64,000 nt of DNA, from contig NC_135134.1 in NCBI RefSeq assembly GCF_051014445.1, positions 26,353,672-26,417,671 on the forward strand, given 5' to 3'. The position numbers were made by a program, and so were the translations under genes. Below, in pieces: positions 1 through 11,782 of the stretch (the stretch's first letter is position 1; each line of letters opens with the position of its first letter). The notes under the pieces are model-generated. The model made no database searches. It was given only the letters and a program-made list of their open reading frames with translations, and had not been told where the DNA came from. This stretch comes from Colletes latitarsis. Lineage: Eukaryota > Arthropoda > Insecta > Hymenoptera > Colletidae.

Positions 1-759
1 CCAGGTTTAATCGACTGTTTCAGTGTGGTTCCACATTACTACGTGATCCAAACCAGAAAAAAACCCAGGATCCGTTCAACAAGTATGTGAAGAATGCGAA
101 AGTATGAGTCTGATGAGTGAAAATCCTCGGCCTAACCTAGACCTAACATGCGTTATCCTCAAAAATATTGATCGAAACCAGGTTTAATCGACTGTTTCAG
201 TGTGGTACCACATTACTACGTGATCCAAACCTAAAAAAAATCCAGGATCTGTTCAGCAAGTATGTGAAGTATGCGAAAGTATGAGTCTGATGAGGGCAAA
301 TCCCAGGCCTAAACTAGACATAACTTTCGTTATCCTCTCAAATATTGATCGAAACCAGGTTTAATTTACTGTTTTAGTGTGGTACCACTTTACTACGTGA
401 TCCAAAGCAGAAAAAACCCTCGATCAGGTCAACATGCATGTTAAAACTGCGAAAGTATGAGCCTGATGAGGGCAAATCCCAGACCTATCCCAGACCTAAC
501 ATGCGTTATCCTCAAAAATATTAATCGAAACCAGGTTTAATCGACTGTTTCAGTGTGGTACCACATTACTACGTGATCCAAACCAGAAAAAAACCCAGGA
601 TCTTGTCAACGAGTATGTGAAGTGTGCGAAAGTATGAGTCTGATGGGGGCTAATCCCAGACCTATCCCAGACCTAACTTGCGTTATCCTCTAAAATAATG
701 ATCGAAACCAGGTTTAATTGACTGTTTTAGATGTGGTACCACTTTACTACGTGACCCAA
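1..759 (+). repeat. Left-edge monomers (about four)
   Basis: M1 and M3 copies that do not form a visible long block with the rest of the window, though each has relatives elsewhere. The array clearly continues beyond the left edge, because base 1 lies inside the ccagg word joining two monomers. Confidence 0.8.
431..442. other. 12-bp palindrome AACATGCATGTT of M3 monomers
   Basis: The M3 middle is a perfect 12-bp inverted repeat in this copy. The same perfect form appears in the M3 copies near 2196, 7130, 9068, 11354, 25606, 27368, 28075, 32834 and 33540, among others. Many right-half copies carry T at the centre and lose one pair. Confidence 0.8.
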
Positions 760-3712
760 ACCAGAAAAAACCCAGGATCTGTTCAACAAGTATGTGAAAA
801 ACGCGAAAGTATGAGCCTGATGAGGGCAAATCCCAGACCTATCCCAGAACAAACTTGTGTTATCCTCTAAAATATTGATCGAAACCAGGTTTAATCGACT
901 GTGTCAGTGTGGTCCCACATTACTACGTGTTCCAAACCAGAAAAAACACAGGATCCGTTCAGCAAGTATGTGAAGAATGCGAAAGTATGAGTCTGATGAG
1001 GGCTAATCCCAGACCTATCCCAGACCTAACTTGCGTTATCCTCTAAAATAATGATCGAAACCAGGTTTAATTGACTGTTTTAGATGTGGTGCCACTTTAC
1101 TACGTGTACCAAACCAGAAAAAACACAGGATCCGTTCAGCAAGTATGTGAAGAATGCGAAAGTATGAGTCTGATGAGGGCTAATCCCAGACCTATCCCAG
1201 ACCTAACTTGCGTTATCCTCTAAAATAATGATCGAAACCAGGTTTAATCGACTGTTTCAGTGTGGTCCCACATTACTACGTGATCCAAACCAGAAAAAAC
1301 CCAGGATCCGTTCAACAAGTATCTGAAGAATGCGAAACTATGAGTCTGATGCGTGAGAATCCCAGGTCTAACCTTGACCTAACATGCGTTATCCTCAAAA
1401 ATATTGAACGACACCTGGTTTAATCGACTGTTTCAGTGTGGTACCACATTACTACGTGACCCAAACCAGAAAAAACCCAGGATCTGTTCAACAAGTATGT
1501 GAAAAACGCGAAAGTATGAGCCTGATGAGGGCAAATCCCAGACCTATCCCAGAACAAACTTGCGTTATCCTCTAAAATAATGATCGAAACCAGGTTTAAT
1601 TGACTGTTTTAGATGTGGTGCCACATTACTACGTGTTCCAATCCAGAAAAAGCCCAGGATCTAGCCATCAAGTATGAGAAATATGCGAAAGAATGAGCCC
1701 GATGAGAGCTAATCCCAGACCTAACCTAGACCTGACATGAATTATTCTCTAAAATATTGATCAAAACCAGGTTTAATTGACTGTTTCAGTGTGGTACCAC
1801 ATTACTACCTGAACCAAACCAGAAAAAACCCAGGATCCGTTCAACAAGTATGTGAAGAATGCGAAAGTATGAGTCTGATGAGTGAAAATCCCAGGCCTAA
1901 CCTAGACCTAACATGCGTTATCCTCAAAAATATTGATCGAAACCTGGTTTAATCGACTGTTTCAGTGTGGTCCCACATTACTACGTGTTCCAAACCAGAA
2001 AAAACACAGGATCCGTTCAGCAAGTATGTGAAGAATGCGAAAGTATGAGTCTGATGAGGGCTAATCCCAGACCTATCCCAGACCTAACTTGCGTTATCCT
2101 CTAAAATAATGATCGAAACCAGGTTTAATTGACTGTTTTAGATGTGGTACCACTTTACTACGTGATCCAAAGCAGAAAAAACCCTCGATGAGGTCAACAT
2201 GCATGTTAAAACTGCGAAAGTATGACCCTGATGAGGTCAAATCCCAGACCTATCCCAGACCTGACATGCGTTATCCTCTAAAATATTTATCAAGACCAGG
2301 TTTAATTGATTGTTTCGGTGTGGTCCCACATTACTACGTGATCCATACCAGAAAAAACCCAGGATCCGTTCAACAAGTATGTGATGAATGCGAAAGTATG
2401 AGTCTGATGAGTGAAAATCCCAGACCTAACCTAGACCTAACATGCGTTATCCTCTAAAATATTGATCCAAACCAGGTTTAATGGACTGTTTCAGTGTGGT
2501 ACCACTTTACAACGTGATCCAAAGCAGAAAAAACACTCGATCAGGTCAACATGTATGTGAGAACTGCGAAAGTATGACCCTGATGAGGGCAAATCCCAGA
2601 CCTATCCCAGACCTAACTTGCGTTGTCCTCTATGATATTGATGGAAACCAGGTTTAATTGTCTGTTTCAGTGTTGTACTTCATTACTACGTGATGCAATC
2701 CAGAAAAAGCCCAGGATCTAGCCATCAAGTATGAGAAATATGCGAAAGAATGAGCCCGATGAGAGCTAATCCCAGACCTAACCTAGACCTGACATGAATT
2801 ATTCTCTAAAATATTGATCAAAACCAGGTTTAATTGTCTGTTTCAGTGTGGTACCACATTACTACGTGATCCAAAGCAGAAAAAACCCTCGATCACGTCC
2901 ACATGTATGTTAAAACTGCGAAAGTATGACCCTGATGAGGGCAAATCCCAGGCCTAACCTAGACCTAACATGCGTTGTCCTCTAAAATATTGATGGAAAC
3001 CAGGTTGAATTGACTGTTTCAGTGTTGTACTTCATTACTACGTGATGCAATCCGGAAAAAGCCCAGGATCTAGCCATCAAGTATGAGAAATATGCGAAAG
3101 AATGAGCCTGATGAGAGCAAATCCCAGACCTAACCTAGACCTGACATGAATTATTCTCTAAAATATTGATCAAAACCAGGTTTAATTGACTGTTTCAGTG
3201 TGGTACCTCATTACTACGTGATCCAATCCAGAAATAGCCCAGGATCCAGCCATGAAGTATGAGAAATATGCGAAAGTATGAGCCTGATGGGGGCAAATCC
3301 TAGACCTAACCCAGACCTAACATGCGTTATCCTCTAAAATATTTATCAAGACCAGGTTTAACTGAATGTTTCAGTGTGGTACCACATTACTATGTGATCC
3401 AAACCAGTAAATACCCAGGATCCGTTCAACAAGTATGTGAAGAATGCGAAAGTACGAGTCTGCTGAGTGAAAATCCCCGGCCTAACCTAGACCTAACATG
3501 CGTTATCCTCTAAAATATTGATCGAAACCAGGTTTAATCGACTGTCTCAGTGTGGTCCCACATTACTACGTGTTCCAAACCAGAAAAAACACAGGATCCG
3601 TTCAGCAAGTATGTGAAGAATGCGAAAGTATGAGCCCGATGAGAGCAAATCCCAGACCTAACCTAGACCAAACATGAATTATTCTCTAAAATATTGATCG
3701 AAACCAGGTTTA
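760..3712 (+). repeat. Higher-order block A, copy 1 (~17 monomers)
   Basis: Repeats at 5694-8646 at a constant offset of 4934 bp (28 monomers). Shared rare features include cccagaacaaacttg near its left edge, the runs of ttttagatgtggt monomers, the doubled acttcattactacgtgatgc copies and tacgagtctgctgag near 3450. The inner part, about 1779-3712, is the 11-monomer unit found twice more between 6.7 and 10.4 kb. Left boundary: upstream the two copies differ at ttttagatgtgg versus tttcagtgtgg. Confidence 0.85.
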
Positions 3713-5693
3713 ATCGACTGTTTCAGTGTGGTACCACATTACTACGTGACCCAAACCAGAAAAAACCCAGGATCCGTTCAACAAGTATGTGAAGAATGCG
3801 AAACTATGAGTCTGATGCGTGAAAATCCCAGGCCTAACCTAGACCTAACATGCGTTATCCTCAAAAATATTGAACGAAACCTGGTTTAATCGACTGTTTC
3901 AGTGTGGTACCACATTACTACGTGTTCCAAACCAGAAAAAACACAGGATCCGTTCAGCAAGTATGTGAAGAATGCGAAAGTATGAGTCTGATGAGGGCTA
4001 ATCCCAGACCTATCCCAGACCTAACTTGCGTTATCCTCTAAAATATTGATCAAAACCAGGTTTAATCGACTGTTTCAGTGTGGTCCCACATTACTACGTG
4101 ATCCAAACCAGAAAAAACCCAGGATCCGTTCAACAAGTATGTGAAGAATGCGAAACTATGAGTCTGATGCGTGAAAATCCCAGGCCTAACCTAGACCTAA
4201 CATGCGTTATCCTCAAAAATATTGAACGAAACCTGGTTTAATCGACTGTTTCAGTGTGGTACCACATTACTACGTGACCCAAACCAGAAAAAACCCAGGA
4301 TCTGTTCAACAAGTATGTGAAAAACGCGAAAGTATGAGCCTGATGAGGGCAAATCCCAGACCTATCCCAGACCAAACTTGCGTTATCCTCTAAAATATAT
4401 GATCGAAACCTGGTTTAATCGACTGTTTCAGTGTGGTACCACATTACTACGTGACCCAAACCAGAAAAAACCCAGGATCTGTTCAACAAGTATGTGAAAA
4501 ACGCGAAAGTATGAGCCTGATGAGGGCAAATCCCAGACCTATCCCAGAACAAACTTGCGTTATCCTCTAAAATATTGATCGAAACCAGGTTTAATCGACT
4601 GTTTCAGTGTGGTACCACATTACTACGTGACCCAAACCAGAAAAAACCCAGGATCTGTTCAACAAGTATGTGAAAAACGCGAAAGTATGAGCCTGATGAG
4701 GGCAAATCCCAGACCTATCCCAGACCAAACTTGCGTTATCCTCTAAAATATATGATCGAAACCAGGTTTAATCGACTGTTTCAGTGTGGTCCCACATTAC
4801 TACGTGATCCAAATCAGAAAAAACCCAGGATCCGTTCAACAAGTATGTGAAGAATGCGAAAGTATGAGTCTGATGCGTGGAAATCCCAGGCCTAACCTAG
4901 ACCTGACATGCGTTATCCTCTAAAATATTGATCGAAACCAGGTTTAATTGACTGTTTCAGCGTGGCACCACATTACTACGTGATACAATCCAGAAAAAGC
5001 CCAGGATCTAGCCATGAAGTATGAGAAATATGCGAAAGTATGAGCCTGATTAGGGCAAATCCTAGACCTAACCTTGACCTAACATGCGTTATCCTCAAAA
5101 ATATTGATCGAAACCTGGTTTAATCGACTGTTTCAGTGTGGTACCACATTACTACGTGACCCAAAGCAGAAAAAACCCAGGATCCGTTCAACAAGTATGT
5201 GAAGAATACGAAAGTATGAGCCTGATGAGGGCAAATCCCAGACCTATCCCAGACCAAACTTGCGTTATCCTCTAAAATATTGATCAAAACCAGGTTTAAT
5301 CGACTGTTTCAGTGTGGTCCCACATTATTACGTGATCCAAACCAGAAAAAACCCAGGATCCGTTCAACAAGTATGTGAAGAGTGCGAAACTATGAGTCTG
5401 ATGCGTGAAAATCCCAGGCCTAACCTAGACCTAACATGCGTTATCCTCAAAAATATTGAACGAAACCTGGTTTAATCGACTGTTTCAGTGTGGTACCACA
5501 TTACTACGTGACCCAAACCAGAAAAAACCCAGGATCTGTTCAACAAGTATGTGAAAAACGCGAAAGTATGAGCCTGATGAGGGCAAATCCCAGACCTATC
5601 CCAGACCAAACTTGCGTTATCCTCTAAAATATATGATCGAAACCTGGTTTAATCGACTGTTTCAGTGTGGTACCACATTACTACGTGACCCAA
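3713..5693 (+). repeat. M1-rich spacer with a 7-monomer repeat and an adjacent homogenised triplet
   Basis: Mostly M1 copies. About 4048-4586 recurs at about 5282-5820 (offset 1234 bp, seven monomers), sharing a rare taaaatatatgatc junction. Three neighbours starting at 4236, 4412 and 4588 are nearly the same sequence, an uncommon case here of adjacent units being the most alike. Confidence 0.8.
4588..4763 (+). repeat. Canonical 176-bp monomer, class M1 (reference copy)
   Basis: Chosen as reference because it carries the majority base at most positions. In order: ggtttaatcg lead; hairpin ACTG-TTT-CAGT; palindrome TGTGGTACCACA; attactacgtga; a cccaaaccag word; A6 tract; caggatctgttcaac; two aagtatg-like words about 19 bp apart around acgcg; cctgatgagggc; a doubled cccagaccta word; ttgcgttatcctct; AT-rich end; gatcgaaaccag leading into the next copy. 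Hand count: 42% G+C and six CpG. The M1 middle has sub-forms gaagaatgcg, gaaaaacgcg and gaagtgtgcg. Stops in every frame and a length that is not a multiple of three argue against coding. Confidence 0.9.
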
Positions 5694-8646
5694 ACCAGAA
5701 AAAACCCAGGATCTGTTCAACAAGTATGTGAAAAACGCGAAAGTATGAGCCTGATGAGGGCAAATCCCAGACCTATCCCAGAACAAACTTGCTTTATCCT
5801 CTAAAATATTGATCGAAACCAGGTTTAATCGACTGTCTCAGTGTGGCCCCACATTACTACGTGTTCCAAACCAGAAAAAACACAGGATCCGTTCAGCAAG
5901 TATGTGAAGAATGCGAAAGTATGAGTCTGATGAGGGCTAATCCCAGACCTATCCCAGACCTAACTTGCGTTATCCTCTAAAATAATGATCGAAACCAGGT
6001 TTAATTGACTGTTTTAGATGTGGTGCCACTTTACTACGTGTTCCAAACCAGAAAAAACACAGGATCCGTTCAGCAAGTATGTGAAGAATGCGAAAGTATG
6101 AGTCTGATGAGGGCTAATCCCAGACCTATCCCAGACCTAACTTGCGTTATCCTCTAAAATAATGATCGAAACCAGGTTTAATCGACTGTTTCAGTGTGGT
6201 CCCACATTACTACGTGATCCAAACCAGAAAAAACCCAGGATCCGTTCAACAAGTATCTGAAGAATGCGAAACTATGAGTCTGATGCGTGAAAATCCCAGG
6301 CCTAACCTTGACCTAACATGCGTTATCCTCAAAAATATTGAACGACACCTGGTTTAATCGACTGTTTCAGTGTGGTACCACATTACTACGTGACCCAAAC
6401 CAGAAAAAACCCAGGATCTGTTCAACAAGTATGTGAAAAACGCGAAAGTATGAGCCTGATGAGGGCAAATCCCAGACCTATCCCAGAACAAACTTGCGTT
6501 ATCCTCTAAAATAATGATCGAAACCAGGTTTAATTGACTGTTTTAGATGTGGTGCCACATTACTACGTGTTCCAATCCAGAAAAAGCCCAGGATCTAGCC
6601 ATCAAGTATGAGAAATATGCGAAAGAATGAGCCCGATGAGAGCTAATCCCAGACCTAACCTAGACCTGACATGAATTATACTCTAAAATATTGATCAAAA
6701 CCAGGTTTAATTGACTGTTTCAGTGTGGTACCACATTACTACCTGAACCAAACCAGAAAAAACCCAGGATCCGTTCAACAAGTATGTGAAGAATGCGAAA
6801 GTATGAGTCGGATGAGTGAAAATCCCAGGCCTAACCTAGACCTAACATGCGTTATCCTCAAAAATATTGATCGAAACCTGGTTTAATCGACTGTTTCAGT
6901 GTGGTCCCACATTACTACGTGTTCCAAACCAGAAAAAACACAGGATCCGTTCAGCAAGTATGTGAAGAATGCGAAAGTATGAGTCTGATGAGGGCTAATC
7001 CCAGACCTATCCCAGACCTAACTTGCGTTATCCTCTAAAATAATGATCGAAACCAGGTTTAATTGACTGTTTTAGATGTGGTACCACTTTACTACGTGAT
7101 CCAAAGCAGAAAAAACCCTCGATGAGGTCAACATGCATGTTAAAACTGCGAAAGTATGACCCTGATGAGGTCAAATCCCAGACCTATCCCAGACCTGACA
7201 TGCGTTATCCTCTAAAATATTTATCAAGACCAGGTTTAATTGATTGTTTCGGTGTGGTCCCACATTACTACGTGATCCATACCAGAAAAAACCCAGGATC
7301 CGTTCAACAAGTATGTGAAGAATGCGAAAGTACGAGTCTGCTGAGTGAAAATCCCCGGCCTAACCTAGACCTAACATGCGTTATCCTCTAAAATATTGAT
7401 CGAAACCAGGTTTAATCGACTGTCTCAGTGTGGTACCACTTTACAACGTGATCCAAAGCAGAAAAAACACTCGATCAGGTCAACATGTATGTGAGAACTG
7501 CGAAAGTATGACCCTGATGAGGGCAAATCCCAGACCTATCCCAGACCTAACTTGCGTTGTCCTCTATGATATTGATGGAAACCAGGTTTAATTGTCTGTT
7601 TCAGTGTTGTACTTCATTACTACGTGATGCAATCCGGAAAAAGCCCAGGATCTAGCCATCAAGTATGAGAAATATGCGAAAGAATGAGCCTGATGAGAGC
7701 AAATCCCAGACCTAACCTAGACCTGACATGAATTATTCTCTAAAATATTGATCAAAACCAGGTTTAATTGACTGTTTCAGTGTGGTACCACATTACTACG
7801 TGATCCAAAGCAGAAAAAACCCTCGATCACGTCCACATGTATGTTAAAACTGCGAAAGTATGACCCTGATGAGGGCAAATCCCAGGCCTAACCTAGACCT
7901 AACATGCGTTGTCCTCTAAAATATTGATGGAAACCAGGTTGAATTGACTGTTTCAGTGTTGTACTTCATTACTACGTGATGCAATCCGGAAAAAGCCCAG
8001 GATCTAGCCATCAAGTATGAGAAATATGCGAAAGAATGAGCCTGATGAGAGCAAATCCCAGACCTAACCTAGACCTGACATGAATTATTCTCTAAAATAT
8101 TGATCAAAACCAGGTTTAATTGACTGTTTCAGTGTGGTACCTCATTACTACGTGATCCAATCCAGAAATAGCCCAGGATCCAGCCATGAAGTATGAGAAA
8201 TATGCGAAAGTATGAGCCTGATGGGGGCAAATCCTAGACCTAACCCAGACCTAACATGCGTTATCCTCTAAAATATTTATCAAGACCAGGTTTAACTGAA
8301 TGTTTCAGTGTGGTACCACATTACTATGTGATCCAAACCAGTAAATACCCAGGATCCGTTCAACAAGTATGTGAAGAATGCGAAAGTACGAGTCTGCTGA
8401 GTGAAAATCCCCGGCCTAACCTAGACCTAACATGCGTTATCCTCTAAAATATTGATCGAAACCAGGTTTAATCGACTGTCTCAGTGTGGTCCCACATTAC
8501 TACGTGTTCCAAACCAGAAAAAACACAGGATCCGTTCAGCAAGTATGTGAAGAATGCGAAAGTATGAGCCCGATGAGAGCAAATCCCAGACCTAACCTAG
8601 ACCAAACATGAATTATGCTCTAAAATATTGATCGAAACCAGGTTTA
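5694..8646 (+). repeat. Higher-order block A, copy 2
   Basis: Matches 760-3712 at offset 4934 with scattered single differences and two patches (about 7317-7431 and 7636-7700) that instead match a monomer elsewhere in the same block, suggesting gene conversion. The part from about 6713 on repeats again in tandem from 8650 (offset 1937 bp, 11 monomers). Confidence 0.85.
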
Positions 8647-8649
8647 ATT

Positions 8650-10375
8650 GACTGTTTCAGTGTGGTCCCACATTACTACGTGATCCAAACCAGAAAAAAC
8701 CCAGGATCCGTTCAACAAGTATGTGAAGAATGCGAAAGTATGAGTCTGATGAGTGAAAATCCCAGGCCTAACCTAGACCTAACATGCGTTATCCTCAAAA
8801 ATATTGATCGAAACCTGGTTTAATCGACTGTTTCAGTGTGGTCCCACATTACTACGTGTTCCAAACCAGAAAAAACACAGGATCCGTTCAGCAAGTATGT
8901 GAAGAATGCGAAAGTATGAGTCTGATGAGGGCTAATCCCAGACCTATCCCAGACCTAACTTGCGTTATCCTCTAAAATAATGATCGAAACCAGGTTTAAT
9001 TGACTGTTTTAGATGTGGTACCACTTTATTACGTGATCCAAAGCAGAAAAAACCCTCGATGAGGTCAACATGCATGTTAAAACTGCGAAAGTATGACCCT
9101 GATGAGGTCAAATCCCAGACCTATCCCAGACCTGACATGCGTTATCCTCTAAAATATTTATCAAGACCAGGTTTAATTGATTGTTTCGGTGTGGTCCCAC
9201 ATTACTACGTGATCCATACCAGAAAAAACCCAGGATCCGTTCAACAAGTATGTGATGAATGCGAAAGTATGAGTCTGATGAGTGAAAATCCCAGACCTAA
9301 CCTAGACCTAACATGCGTTATCCTCTAAAATATTGATCCAAACCAGGTTTAATGGACTGTTTCAGTGTGGTACCACTTTACAACGTGATCCAAAGCAGAA
9401 AAAACACTCGATCAGGTCAACATGTATGTGAGAACTGCGAAAGTATGACCCTGATGAGGGCAAATCCCAGACCTATCCCAGACCTAACTTGCGTTGTCCT
9501 CTATGATATTGATGGAAACCAGGTTTAATTGTCTGCTTCAGTGTTGTACTTCATTACTACGTGATGCAATCCAGAAAAAGCCCAGGATCTAGCCATCAAG
9601 TATGAGAAATATGCGAAAGAATGAGCCCGATGAGAGCTAATCCCAGACCTAACCTAGACCTGACATGAATTATTCTCTAAAATATTGATCAAAACCAGGT
9701 TTAATTGACTGTTTCAGTGTGGTACCACATTACTACGTGATCCAAAGCAGAAAAAACCCTCGATCACGTCCACATGTATGTTAAAACTGCGAAAGTATGA
9801 CCCTGATGAGGGCAAATCCCAGGCCTAACCTAGACCTAACATGCGTTGTCCTCTAAAATATTGATGGAAACCAGGTTGAATTGACTGTTTCAGTGTTGTA
9901 CTTCATTACTACGTGATGCAATCCGGAAAAAGCCCAGGATCAAGCCATCAAGTATGAGAAATATGCGAAAGAATGAGCCTGATGAGAGCAAATCCCAGAC
10001 CTAACCTAGACCTGACATGAATTATTCTCTAAAATATTGATCAAAACCAGGTTTAATTGACTGTTTCAGTGTGGTACCTCATTACTACGTGATCCAATCC
10101 AGAAATAGCCCAGGATCCAGCCATGAAGTATGAGAAATATGCGAAAGTATGAGCCTGATGGGGGCAAATCCTAGACCTAACCCAGACCTAACATGCGTTA
10201 TCCTCTAAAATATTTATCAAGACCAGGTTTAACTGAATGTTTCAGTGTGGTACCACATTTCTATGTGATCCAAACCAGTAAATACCCAGGATCCGTTCAA
10301 CAAGTATGTGAAGAATGCGAAAGTACGAGTCTGCTGAGTGAAAATCCCCGGCCTAACCTAGACCTAACATGCGTT
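8650..10375 (+). repeat. 11-monomer block, third copy
   Basis: Matches 6713-8438 at offset 1937 and 1779-3504 at offset 6871. It retains the copy-1 bases at the places where copy 2 carries conversion patches, which identifies copy 2 as the changed one. The match ends where the junction changes from cctctaaaat to cctcaaaaat. Confidence 0.85.
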
Positions 10376-11110
10376 ATCCTCAAAAATATTGATCGAAACC
10401 AGGTTTAATCGACTGTTTCAGTGTGGTACCACACTACTACGTGACCCAACCCGGAAAAACCCAGGATCTGTTAAACAAGTATGTGAAAAACGCGAAAGTA
10501 TGAGCCTGACGAGGGCAAATCCCAGACCTATCCCAGACCTAACTTGCGTTATCCTTAAAAATATTGATCGAAACCTGGTTTAATCGACTGTTTCAGTGTG
10601 GTACCACATTACTACGTGATCCAATCCAGAAATAGCCGAGGATCTAGCCATGAAGTATGAGAAATATGCGAAAGTATGAGCCTGACGAGAGCAAATCCTA
10701 GACCTAACGCAGACCTAACATGCGTTATCCTCTAAAATATTTATCAAGACCAGGTTTATATGATTGTTTCAGTGTGGTCCCTCATTACTACGTAATCCAA
10801 ACCAGAAAAAACCCAGGATCCGTTCAACAAGTATGTGAAGAATACGAAAGTATGAATCTGATGAGTGAAAATCCCCGGCCTAACCTAGACCTAACACGCG
10901 TTATCCTCAAAAATATTGATCGAAACCAGGTTTAATGGACTGTTTCAGTGTGGTACCACACTACTACGTGACCCAAACCGGAAAACCCCAGGATCTGTTA
11001 AACAAGTATGCGAAAAACGCGAAAGTATGAGCCTGACGAGGGCAAATCCCAGACCTATCCCGGACCTAACTTGCGTTATCCTCAAAAATATTGATCGAAA
11101 CCAGGTTTAA
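10376..11110 (+). repeat. Mosaic with a 2.5-monomer block shared with 14.9 kb
   Basis: About 10672-11112 matches 14897-15337 at offset 4225 (24 monomers), including the rare cctaacgcagacc, ggtttatatgattg and the cggaaaaccccagg form. The first part contains M1 copies with gttaaacaagtatg. Confidence 0.75.
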
Positions 11111-11782
11111 TCGACTGTTTCAGTGTGGTCCCACATTACTACGTGATCCAAACCAGAAAAAACACAGGATCCGTTCAGCAAGTATGTGAAGAATGCGAAA
11201 GTATGAGTCTGATGAGGGCTAATCCCAGACCTATCCCAGACCTAACTTGCGTTATCCTCTAAAATAATGATCGAAACCAGGTTTAATTGACTGTTTTAGA
11301 TGTGGTACCACTTTACTACGTGATCCAAAGCAGAAAAAACCCTCGATGAGGTCAACATGCATGTTAAAACTGCGAAAGTATGACCCTGATGAGGTCAAAT
11401 CCCAGACCTATCCCAGACCTGACATGCGTTATCCTCTAAAATATTTATCAAGACCAGGTTTAATTGATTGTTTCGGAGTGGTCCCACATTACTACGTGAT
11501 CCATACCAGAAAAAACCCAGGATCCGTTCAACAAGTATGTGATGAATGCGAAAGTATGAGTCTGATGAGTGAAAATCCCAGACCTAACCTAGACCTAACA
11601 TGCGTTATCCTCTAAAATATTGATCCAAACCAGGTTTAATGGACTGTTTCAGTGTGGTACCACTTTACAACGTGATCCAAAGCAGAAAAAACACTCGATC
11701 AGGTCAACATGTATGTGAGAACTGCGAAAGTATGACCCTGATGAGGGCAAATCCCAGACCTATCCCAGACCTAACTTGCGTT
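11111..11782 (+). repeat. Fourth, truncated copy of the 11-monomer block
   Basis: Matches 8824-9495 at offset 2287 (13 monomers) for just under four monomers, with acacaggatccgttcagc and ccctcgatgaggtc shared. It then switches at cttgcgtt to an M1 copy, consistent with an exchange breakpoint in register. Confidence 0.8.
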
